A stretch of DNA of 61,992 nt. Origin: Acanthaster planci (Eukaryota; Echinodermata; Asteroidea; Valvatida; Acanthasteridae). Positions 27,601-39,600 of this stretch are shown here, in pieces. The position numbers and the translations under genes are program-made. Under the pieces are notes generated by a model. That model did not search any database and was not told the origin of the DNA. It worked only from the letters and a program-made list of their open reading frames with translations. Location: contig NW_019091404.1 of assembly GCF_001949145.1 (NCBI RefSeq), positions 81,355 to 143,346 of the forward strand, given 5' to 3'. How positions within the stretch are numbered: the stretch's first letter is position 1; the number at the start of each line of letters is the position of its first letter.

Positions 27601-30600
27601 ACTTGCAAATGAGAAATCACGCAACAAAGAGGTTAACAGAATGAAAGTTGACAGAAAACGCTCATGAATCCACGCACATCTTCACGGACCTTGTCACAAA
27701 AGAAGAGCAACAAAGCCAAACGACTAAACCTTGCCCTGGCACTGTCTGTGACGACCGGGTCTCTTCACTCCCCTCCCCCCCAATTCTTATCTGGCTCAGA
27801 CACAGACAAACTGGGACACGCTCAAGAGCTCCGGCGATTGATTTTCTAGCACCTCGCTGCAGACAGTTGGCACGTTTTCCCACCCGCACTTGACACAATT
27901 CTTTCTTTCTCATAAAAGAAAAAAGGGGACCCCCTTCACCGGGAGAAAAAGAAACACTTGTCCCTGTCAAATTGCCGGAGCAAAGAAGTGGAGACTGACG
28001 GGACAGTTATAACATGGACATGATATTATGTACAGTTCCTTGCCCCCTGATTTTTTACACATTGTTAGTGAACTGTCTAAGTTCTTTTTCAAAAACCAAT
28101 TGACTGCCAGACTAAAGAAGCACCGTACTAAAGCTAAATGCTCACTTCACAATGGGACAGGTCTGTAACCCCACTCCAACCCCCGACAGTGGCACCCTTG
28201 TGGATTTCATTTTTGTGTAGCTTCAATCAAGGACTGATACATGTACAGAACAAAACAGGGGCAACTCTATGAAAGGAACCAACCATAAATAACGTGACTG
28301 TTTACCTCTTCTTGAGCTGATAACAGATTCCGTTTCTGTGTCACTCAGTTTGTCGGTGCTTCCTGGTGGGTTTGCACTGAAAAACACAAAATTTAAAAAC
28401 AAATTGTAAACAATTATGTACGAAGTTCTGCAACAACATGGATGTGCCACATTCAGACACAAACAGTCCAGTTTAGTAGAAACTCATTTGCTTATAATGT
28501 TCTAAGTAACGATATTGACGAAGAAAAACACATTTCCCAGCAGGATGCGCAAGTTTACAGCTATGTTAAGTTTCTGTCATTACCCCAGCTGGAACAAATT
28601 CTCAACAAGGCCAACCAAGGAAAATTAAAAAAAAAAAAACCAACTGCATTTGCCAGTGCAGTGAACAGACGTTCTCACACAATTTCAATGAGGAAGATTC
28701 CCGGCACTGCAATTAACAAGGCAAACAGCGCGCTGTGTGCCGACACGCTCCTGGAATGCCAACAAACGCAAAATCAACATCACATTATGCTCAGACGACA
28801 CGACAATGTACCCCGTGTAGTCCCTCCTGCTTCGACTGAATGCAAGACAGCGGAATGGAAGAGAGATTTACAAGTAGGGCTCACTCCCGTGAATTTATGT
28901 GGAATATCTGACAGACGGTCGTGAATTCTGAAGACAAGGGCATCTGAGTTATGACAGCCGCTCCATGACTCGTACGTGTGTGTTCTGTCTCTATGGAGAT
29001 TCCACGTACATGCACTAGTACGCAGTATGTGGTGTTCTATACAAAATGTGCATGTGTGGCATACGCAGTGTGGACCTCCGCACAAAAGAAGTCCACATAA
29101 TGGAGGGTAGCAGACGTTCTGTGGTCTCACACACGTCCATACAGTGTTTTCCCCTCTCTGAGAAACAGCTCCAAAGGCATTTGGAGATGGCTGGCCGAAG
29201 GCGGCTGGGCTTACAGTTGCAAGCATGTTAAGCTTTTGGGTCATCTCAACAGCTCTGTGTTTTTTGAGCTCTGGGATCTCCATGGAGGAGCTCTGGCTGG
29301 GGATGAAACGGTGTGGGGCAGGACAGGAACGGCGAGGGTATGATAGGGGTGTGGACTGAAGGGCAGAACAGTCAGGGTCTTATTAGAGGCATAAAAATTG
29401 GGTACAGACCCACTCGCATGCATGTCTTAGAGCAGGGTACCCATGAAGGAACAGCACACTGAATGGACAATAGTGAGCTGTGTATGCATTATCAACAAAT
29501 CCAGGGACTTTTTTCAAGATGTATTTTTGCGTTGGGGAGATGTTAATTTATATAACGGGTTTTGCCCTTACCCAACGTACATATTATTAATAAACACTGT
29601 ATGCGAGAGCTTGCAAAAAAAAGTCACAAGCTTACTTGTGACTCGAGCCCACAACCTCCTGCTTACTAGTGCAGACATCTTAACCACTCGACTACCGAGC
29701 TTGTGACTTTTTTTGCAAGCTCCCGGACAAGCACTGAGCATACAGTGTTTATTAATAATATGTACGTTGGGTAAGGGCAAAACCCGTTATATAAATCCAG
29801 GGACACTCAAATCTGCCGGCATGTGACAGATTTGCTCGTTCACCACACATCACCCATCCACACACACACCCACACGGGCGCGAGCCCAGTCCTGAACCCC
29901 AGCCCCGGACCAATCTGGCATTCAATTTGCACCTCTGTGGATCTCCATTATGCACTACTGAGCAGCGACTGACTCAGCCCTCTTTGCCGCTGGGGGACCC
30001 AGAGTGTAATAACCTGCCACTCACAATTAATCCACTCCCACAGTGTCCCTGCAGTATCAAGCAGGATTTACACCTGTTTTCCCCCCACTAAATTAACGGC
30101 ATACCATTTAAAAAATTTTTTTTTCTGCCGAAGATGCCAGGTGACTGACCTTCATGAAAGATCCAGTGCACTGCACCCGAGACAGAAAAGTCCCAGTACA
30201 TTGGTTTCTCAATTTCCGAGTCTCGAGCCCCAAAACCCGGCATGACGTACGTGACTGGCATCTGGTGTATTCGTGAATGAACCCGAAAAAAAAAAAAACA
30301 TGTACCGGCGCTTTACCATCCTTGGTGAGCATTTTCATGGCTGAAATGCAACTACTGTAAACTGGTGCATCACAGACGAAGATACCACAGATGTACATGT
30401 ACTTTGCATGCCAAAACCTTTCTCCCTGAGGGATGAGACAAGTTCCTTGTAATGAAAGGCACTTCCACAGAGGTGGGAGGGGGGGAGAAATCTACTGACT
30501 AGTTTAAGAATACGTACATGTACAGAAGAGTAATTCCAGGAATTAAGGGGTCCGTTTTTTTGTGTCCCTGTCACATCTGACATATGATTTTGTAAGTTCA

Positions 30601-33600
30601 GAACAAACTTTCAAATTTCCAAGAGTGATGAATTAACTCTAACAGTCCCAAATCCTCGAATTTCAATATGATTTTACACACACCCTAGGGGGTTAGGGTT
30701 NNNNNNNNNNNNNNNNNNNNNNNNNNNNNNNNNNNNNNNNNNNNNNNNNNNNNNNNNNNNNNNNNNNNNNNNNNNNNNNNNNNNNNNNNNNNNNNNNNNN
30801 NNNNNNNNNNNNNNNNNNNNNNNNNNNNNNNNNNNNNNNNNNNNNNNNNNNNNNNNNNNNNNNNNNNNNNNNNNNNNNNNNNNNNNNNNNNNNNNNNNNN
30901 NNNNNNNNNNNNNNNNNNNNNNNNNNNNNNNNNNNNNNNNNNNNNNNNNNNNNNNNNNNNNNNNNNNNNNNNNNNNNNNNNNNNNNNNNNNNNNNNNNNN
31001 NNNNNNNNNNNNNNNNNNNNNNNNNNNNNNNNNNNNNNNNNNNNNNNNNNNNNNNNNNNNNNNNNNNNNNNNNNNNNNNNNNNNNNNNNNNNNNNNNNNN
31101 NNNNNNNNNNNNNNNNNNNNNNNNNNNNNNNNNNNNNNNNNNNNNNNNNNNNNNNNNNNNNNNNNNNNNNNNNNCAAATAACTGAGGTCAGATGTAACGG
31201 GGACACGAAAATGTCACGCTTATGGAATCCCTAATTTCTGGCATTACCCAGAGAGATTTCAAAGGGCTCCCTGGCAAAGAACCGAATCATTGGGTAACTT
31301 CACTGGACGGACCTGCTTATCCTCGGGCTAGAGAAGGAGGTGACAGAACGTTGTTGTACTGGAGAGCAACCAAAAATGGTCATGGAACAGACCAGAGTCC
31401 TCGCAAGAATCGCGACGTACGACAAACGAACCAGTATTGGATTTCAGTGAACTTTGGTTTCAGAAGCACATCGGGACTGTTGCAAAATGTTGCAATGTGT
31501 GATCAATGGTTTATTGGGGGATTTAGAATGTGGTCAGTTTCCGCTAGAATTTCGAGAATTTTGCAGAAAAAGTGGGCGTTTGGGAAAACTCCAGGGACAG
31601 CCCCACAGTTGGTTTGCAGGAAATGGCACTCCCATGACATTAGATACCGTACGTGACTGCCTTTGAAGTGACTACGCACGCAATGCACGTGCATCCCGTG
31701 GTCTATTTGACGTGTGTGGGTAATACAGTAGCCAACTCAAATAACACCATATGATTTCAAATCTGGCGGAAATAGTGGCTTCCTGGTCCATTTGACGTGT
31801 GTGGGTAACACAGTAGCCAACTCAAATAACACCATATGATTTCAAATCTGGCGGAAATAGTGGCTTCCTTATGGTAAATAAATGGGCTATTCACAAGCAT
31901 GCCTCCAAGAGTTTGCAACGCGTTGGCTACGTACTACGTGCAAAATCTGTTGACCCTTTCCAAACGTGCATTGGGATGACATTTTTCGCGCATCGCGATT
32001 TGCCAATGCGCTGCAAACTCTAAGAGGCACACTATCGTGAACTGCCTGTATTCACGCACAAAAGCATGTGCATCCTGTATCCGTCACAGGATTTCACCTG
32101 CCAAAGTTCAACAAACTTTCCAAAAACAAAATTTCTTCTTTTTCTGCCTCCTCCTCTGATTCAAAATTTGACCAATTCTCAAATATTCAGACACATGTAT
32201 TTCTTGTAAATAATCGTAAGTGCAATTTTAATACAGAAAAAAAAGGAAGGAAAAAGAAATTAATCCTCCTAATTTCAATTACCGACTAATCCTAAGCTAT
32301 CAGTTCTGTAATGATTATAACCTGTTATTACTTTGTGTATCCAAAAAAGCATTGCTTTTCTTCAGACTCTTGCTTTTTTTTATCTTACTCTCGGTCACTC
32401 TCCGCATGGACTTTTGTACAATGGCAACGCAATGCACGTTCATAGCTGGCATTTGCCAGCACTTCTCAAAAACGTACATGTACATTTACAACACTTGGAT
32501 GCAATATTTACCAAGCACTTCCTGTCATCATTTGCAGATGTGTTGCCGGTAGCTTCTATTAACACGCAATTCTTCTGACCGTTATAGGGTATTATAACAA
32601 TAATAAAGTTCATGTATTTTAACAAAAAGTTGTACGAAATGTATATCCATGTACATGTAGGTACTGCTCTTGTGACATCTTGCGTTGGTGAAGGCAAACA
32701 TCACTTACAACAGACTACGTGTACACCACAAATATCTTGGTGAATAAAATTCAAGGTCTGCTATCAAACTTTACAACTACGCAATTTATGATTCAAAATT
32801 TCCACACTATCTCATATGTGGGCAACGTTGACCAGCTCCTGGGATAACTATCATTGCAGCATTTTTGGGTAGCTCAGGGCTGAAAGATGGGGTAGGTCTG
32901 CCAACCACTGACTGACAACATGAACATCAAATCCATAAGCTGCATTTCATTTAACATTTATTTATGAAATGAACTTTGAAACTTCTTGTGGTGAAGCTGG
33001 CAAATTTATCAATCAATTAATTTTGATTAAGCAACAAGAATCAGTAAATATAAATCAGAAAGCAATCCGTAAACATGCGTGAAATGTTGAGTGCTGTAAG
33101 TGTTTTAAAAAACCCGACACGCAAGCAAACACGTGCAAATCACCAGTAGCACAGGTAATTCTCAATACAGTGCACCACTAAGAGGATGCAAAGAAAGGTC
33201 CCTTTTTGGCTGTCCACTGAGAGAAACGGTTGTGCAAGGCCAACTTGATCAATTTCCAATTCTTTTGTGTATTTCGAGTAGCCCCTTTAATTAATACTTT
33301 CTTTCTACTGAATGGAATGTTCCGATCTTTCAACAATTTTCCCAAGTTGTCTACTGACAAGCTCAAATGCTTTTAATTTGATTGTGGCAAGGTGGCCAGG
33401 CTTTTGTCAAACTTTATCGAACTTGAAAAAAAAAACGGTCTCTCACTGCTAACCTCTTGGTGGTGCACTGTACGTGTATTGTGAATCACCTCTATTACAG
33501 AGGTACCATAATTAAAACTGACTATTGTCCATTATTTGCATCATAATCTTAGACTTAAAGGAGTTCTCAAGAGGATAATCATGATGTAAGAAGTAGTGGG

Positions 33601-36600
33601 AAGTGGTTTTAAATTTAAATAAATAAATAAATAAAAAATGATAACAACAAACCCCTTGCTTTCTTCCTAATAGGTTGATTTCAAACGGCATCCTTTGGAT
33701 CACCTCGTGCATCCCCTCGCACTAACGAGTTAAACTTGGGGATCGCACTACGACTTGATTGGAGTCCATTTAAGACCATGGGATCCTGCATTAGAGTAGG
33801 CACGGTCCATCAGGAGAAGCTCTCTTTGTCATGATTTTTTCAAAGCTGGGTTATTGATGGTATTTGTAGAGAGTGTTGTTGGGCTGAGCCTATTGGAGAT
33901 CGGGGGCCCCTAGTGAGGTGCAGCATCCGTCGAAATGCCCGGTTGAACTGCGGGTGCCTGAAGCCGTAGAGGATCGGGTGGACAAAGGAGTGCATCAGGA
34001 AGACCAAGGAGGAGAACAGGACGACTCTGTGGTGATCGGGGAGAACCAAGGCGATGCCGTATGGCAGATTGAGCAGGAAGACGACGCAGACGTTGATGAA
34101 GAGGTTCAGCGTGATGTGGAGTTCCTGCCGCTTGACGTGCGACTTGCGGGATTCGCGCCCAGCCCCCCAGCTGAAATCACAGGGCTGGCTCGGTGCTGCA
34201 GCACATTGCTTTTTCTGGTGTCTGAAATTGTGTTGTATGGTGACAAAGATGACTACGTAAGAAACAATGATGCTTACAATGGGAATAGGGTAAAAGACCA
34301 TGGTCAAAGCAAGTTGGTATCCATGTCCATTCTGATCTCTACCGACAAATGAGCATGTGTGATCATTCTCGTCGTAACCAACAGTGCCGACACTGAGGAG
34401 GGGTGGTATCAGTACAGTGAGAAAAGGGAGTACCCAGGCAACTGTTACCATGACAGCAACCTTAGCTGGTGTCCACCATTCTTGGTATGTACTGGGCGAG
34501 GCCACAATGATGAGCACACGGTTGATGGCGATCCCAGCAAGGCTGTATAAGTTGGCCCCAAAGCTGATGATCAGGCAGTGCCCAGCGAGTTGGCAGGGCA
34601 CCTCGGTGGTCAGTGGCCAGCCCTCTGAGCTCAGAAGACCCACCACACTCCACGGCAACGACAGACCAGTCATCAGGTTGGCCACGCTCAGGCAGACCAC
34701 AAAGGCATTGTCCCTGGTCTGGAGGCTTTTGGACCGCGTCACGGCCACGATGAGCCCTCCATTGCCGCCAATGGACAGAATCAATATCACCAAGTACATG
34801 ACACTAACACCCACCCTCTCGCTAGTGCTGAGGACCATGGTACCAGGGGTGGAATTCCCAAGGTCAGAGAAATTGGTTGTGTTGTCCATTGTCAAAAATC
34901 AACCGGTGTGTGGCAGAAGTCGAGTTTTTCTCTCCAAACAACTGTACACTGTCAACAGCAAACTTCTGTGTGACAGCCTACCGGTGCGTGTCGATTGTTC
35001 CAACAGTCTCTGTTAAAATGTCGAATTTGGTACAGCCGAGAGACAAACGTATGCAGTGATTAAGTTTGCTTCTCCACGAAACACTTTCTACATGTAAATA
35101 TTCAGCCAGAATAAAATCCAAGAGTAACTTTCTTTTCAAGAATTGAGCACTTTGCACAATGCACAGGTCGTAAAGCAATGATGATGTGCTTGCAGTCCGC
35201 ATGTGTGCAACTGGGAACTTTCTGACGGCCAACGTAAATTCAATAGTCTACAATGGTTACGTGTTCGTGTACCTCTTTTATAGGGTTTTTATATCTACCA
35301 GACTTTATTGGGCGAATTGGAAGTGACGCAGTAATGAAGTGGTTGTTGCTTCTGGTGTAGTGATCCACTAAAACAAAAAGGGGACAAACCAAATAATGTT
35401 TAAGGCCTTTTCCTGGAAACCTGATTTTTGTTGTCGTCGTTGAGCTTTTCAGCGATGAGGAAGTAGAACTACCCTGTTTGGGTCAACTTTGGTAAAACTG
35501 ACGGCTCTTTCATGAGGACTTTTACAACCAGTGATATCCTTTGGAAAGTGAACACAACAACATCTGCCTGTGTTCATCAAGGCTCCACTTGCACAGAGCT
35601 GCTCGTGATGAGGCACACCAAGGAGGCGTGGCAAGGACACCTCAAACAGCACCTTGTGTTGTACTGTTATGTAAGAACAAACTGCACACAACACCTTATT
35701 GTGCACGAGAAACAGCGTACAGTAGGTAACGTGTCAGTGAACACAATCTTCAGAGTCTTAAGAGGAAGGTTGCGATCAAGGTTATGACCATACAAAAATG
35801 ACATGTACTCGTCTAGGGACGGAAGGAATCAGGAGATGTGCGACACATTTAAACCTCGCTAGTAAGAGCAGCATTAATAAGACATTCTGCTTGTGACAAG
35901 GAAAGATCCTGCCAAGTCTGAAGGACCTCTTTGTTAACGAGGTTCACCTGTGTGCATGTACAAATAACATAACAGGAAAAATGCTGTGCTCGTCCAACTC
36001 CCCTCGCATCGCAATGCCTGCAATGAAATGCACTTGGCCACATGTCTGTTTGTCTGTCGGGCTGTCTGTCTGTGTCTGTGTGTTGTGTCAACAGGAGTCA
36101 CGCCAATCCTGGTTGGTAATTTATGAGGCACCTGGCCCGTGTTCCTACCTCCAATAATTATGCATCCTTGGACCCATTAAACATACCTGCCATCCCCTAC
36201 AAGATAATAAATTAATGCTACTGGGCAATAAATGCAATCCCCAAGTGAGCAAAGATGACCTACATACAGTTGTCAGCAGCATTGCTACCGTAATTTAAAA
36301 TATCTGTTTCTAATATATGAGAAAATTTGAACCAAACAGCAAAAAACATAAACAACATTTTGCTGACAAACAACAAAATGTCTAGTGGGTGAAAGGTATT
36401 TCAACTGAACGTGATGCACGTGTAGCTTAAGCTTCACCAAATAAATTTGTAATTTGTACCAGGATACAAGTGTAAAATTTCAGTCACTGAATTCCAATAT
36501 TTTTTTAAAGGGAAACTTTTGAGCTGAACCAAATTCCTGCTAACGATTATGATAACCACAAGGTTGCCCTGGTAGTGATACTAGTTCTAAGCTGCCACTT

Positions 36601-39600
36601 CTTGACAATTTCGTTGGAAATTTGTCACAAAATATACCCCTTCCAATGAAATCCTGAGATTGATGTGCTGTCTTGTGCAAATAAAGGCTGAAATGCCAAC
36701 GCATCCCCATCATGCAACGAACAGTCGATGAGCCTATGCGGTGTGTACATGTGCTGTACACTCATGTGCATCGGTGCACATTCTTTGCCATGCTCTGCAT
36801 ATGTGGTGCTGCGTGCAGTGCTCCGCCAAGCTCACTTTCTGCATGATGCATGCCGGTATTTGTGATGGGGCGCAGTGATAAGGCCACACATAAATTTGGT
36901 CTTGTTTCTGCCAACCACGTCCTCTTTTTTAAACATCAGCCCGGATTTGACTTTTAATCTCACAATAAATCCTACCAGGCTTCCAACAGTGTCTTTGAGA
37001 CAGGTACACCATGTCAAATGAATGACAAGAATGTTTATCTCCTGAGGTATTGCTTAATGAACATGGCCACGATTTCATATTACCTCCAAATGGAATTTTA
37101 AAAAAATATCTACACATAAAAATAACAAAATAAGGTTTAAAGGAACTACACATGTAGATAAGAGACAAGGAACAAAGTAAAATATTTATTTTTAAAGGTG
37201 CTTGCAGAGTGTGACTTGATGCTAGTATTAAATTTTAGTAATAATAAAAATAACTATAATGGATCAAGGTTGAAATGTTAGTTTTTAATGAAAATTAAGA
37301 TTCCAATTACCTGTAGCATTCATGTTGATTTTAGCAGCAATATTACCCATTCGTACATTCAGTATTTCCACCATACTTGTGTTAATTTATACGTCTTTCT
37401 TGAGTGATAGAACTGAAATGAGAGAACCCAAGCTTGCAAACCCAGTCTACGAAACCATTGTAGAACCGAGATCAGATTGTTTCTGTTTACGGCTACACCT
37501 TGGGATTATCAAGCAGGTGACCAGTTTAAAAACTCTGCTGTGGGTTCAAACACTGCCCAAGGAACAGGGTGCTTGCTCCGTGGCTTATAGATGTAGCCGA
37601 CAAGCAGAAGCTACATGAACTCTCAAGTCTCGGCGCTCTTCACACGAAATTAACTCCTGCCACAAGAGGAGAAAAGCCCGTCAAGCAGCGGGGCTGATTG
37701 AGAGCTAGCCACCCAGGCCACCCAAGGCCTCTGCCTGCTATGAGTCACCTGTTAACCGCTCGCATAATTGGAAATTACTCCACCGTTTTCCAACCGCGAG
37801 GATGGACAGACGGACTGTGGCTTGCAGGCGTTTGGCAAGGGAGAGAGCTAGAGAGAGACACAGTGACGAGATTGTGGATTGATACATATTGGATGTAGCT
37901 TTGTCCAGCGGTGACATATCAACCAGACTGGTGTATAATTGACTGCGACGCAAGTGAATTATCATATCGAGGTTGCATCCTGAAATGTGCCGGTGCTGGG
38001 TGTCTTGGAAACCATTTCTTTTCCTTAAATTCCCATCTGCTGAGTGTTACATGTAAACTATGACACTGTATCACAGGAATCAGGTGTCATGGCAGTGTCA
38101 TTTCAAATAAATGAAACACAAGTACCGGTATATCTGGAATTCTGGATCCATCTAATATATTATTAGCAAGCACAAACATAAAGGACTATCCGTTAATTAA
38201 CAGATCAAAATATTTCCTTCTGGTACTCCTGAAAGAGATCAGTTAAAATACCAGTTAACAGGAGATCATTTGCCACTGCATGTGTGAATGTGTTACACAA
38301 CAAAACAGAGGCAGTATTCATTTCAGCATGTACAGTGCACTTCGCGCTTTGCGTAACACCCAGTTAAAAAGTAAACCTTTCACTGCGCTGAATTTGGCAT
38401 GTTTGTGAATGACAAACTGGGACTTCTTAAATTTTTTTCCCCTACTAATCACAGGACTTGAAGCAAAATAACCCTTGCTGGTCTCCCACAGGGTACAGTG
38501 TAGCAACCAATACCAAGAAAAGATTCAAATTACTAATAAGGCTTAGAATTCTGTTCCTGCCTCCCCTCCCCCAAATATCCCCAAACCCCTGAGCAAACGA
38601 AAACAGGAGAAAAGGTACGAGTACGGAGAGGATTTTTCCGGACTGGGGACCTGTGTAACTGTACAACAATGCCTGCACAGTGCAAACCTCAAGGGGTCAC
38701 TGTGTGACCTAGATTTGCAAATAATCTCTGTCTAACTGGACATACCGTACACGCGTGTGGATTATTTGAGAGTGGAGGTACAAGGCCGTACACTGGTGTG
38801 GATTTACATGGAGCGCAGATTCTCGGTGCGTGCTGAGTTGGATTCCAGGTGCAAGCTAATAAACAGAGACACCGTTGGTTTTTTTTTCTCTTTCTTTTTA
38901 ACAAACCAGCTTAGCGCACTTCATTACATTACATAGGTCTAAATTACACGCTGTGAGTACTGTGTGTTGGATTAATTACCCTGTCGTTTCCCATCCCATC
39001 AATTTACAAACAACAGAGTTTGTGGAAATTTGATGGGTTGAGTTCTGTGTACATATGAAACTTACTACACAAAATGTTGGGTTCTGACAGGATGAGTACT
39101 GTACAGATGCAGTAGCAGTATTGGGTTTTGACTGAATGGGGATGGTTGGTATTACCCAGTACTTGCTGCTGGGTGTTTGATAAATAATGCTGCTGGTATG
39201 TGTGTGCCTGTAAACAGCGGAGGTCATTGGGTCATGTACATGTACCTACAAGTACAGCACACGTATACTTACATGTACACATAGGCCTACATGCAAGGAG
39301 CAGAATAAATTGCTTCAGTGTGTTTGGTGACCTTGCTTTTTTTTTAAAAAGAAGTCAAAGATAAAAACAAAGAAATTTGAGCCTCCCCCAACAAAGACAA
39401 TTTTATGTAGCCCTGCAGTTGTTGGATCTTGAAGGGATGAGTACACAGTGTCCCCATTCCTTATCCATGGTATATGACCTAGTATCCCCACTCAGCCGAA
39501 ACCCAACAGTTTACTGCCTGTTGGAGTTTGTTGGACTGAGTTCTGATACAGCAAAGTGGACTGTTGGAATCCGGTGGATTGAGTACCGATTCATATACCC

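Larger units (their letters stand above)
7467..28305 (-). other. Dvl intron 4 (20.8 kb)
   Basis: The largest intron in the window. No exon, tRNA or rRNA was recognised. It holds MITE-like elements at 14297-14546 and 22542-22792, a short-repeat cluster at 11222-11465, a second copy of the dispersed repeat (17990-18260), a 37-base direct repeat pair, many TACATGTA motifs and homopolymeric C/G runs. Open frames up to 160 codons (e.g. 9944-10426) have no recognisable domain. Confidence 0.7.
29546..29796. mobile_element. Foldback/MITE element, 59-bp perfect inverted ends and a tRNA-like core
   Basis: Arms 29546-29604 and 29738-29796 are exact reverse complements (start ATTTATATAACGGGTTTTGC). Inside them a second inverted pair of about 25 bases (GAGCTTGCA, A-run, GTCACAAGCT) encloses a tRNA-like sequence. 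The right side has 15 extra bases between outer and inner arms. No reading frame and no clear target-site duplication were found. Confidence 0.9.

Noticed and set aside
28442-29283. Two overlapping frames of 160 and 167 codons on opposite strands next to Dvl exon 4
   Set aside because: No domain, mutual overlap on opposite strands, and neither joins to Dvl exons; chance frames.
30674-31206. Minus-strand frames of 167-173 codons
   Set aside because: They consist of undetermined bases in the assembly gap.
34893-34895. Start of the GPCR six bases upstream of the ATG
   Set aside because: The codon there is TTG; the first ATG is at 34889 in good context and an in-frame TGA precedes it.
34384-35016. 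210-codon plus-strand frame
   Set aside because: Antisense shadow of the GPCR gene.
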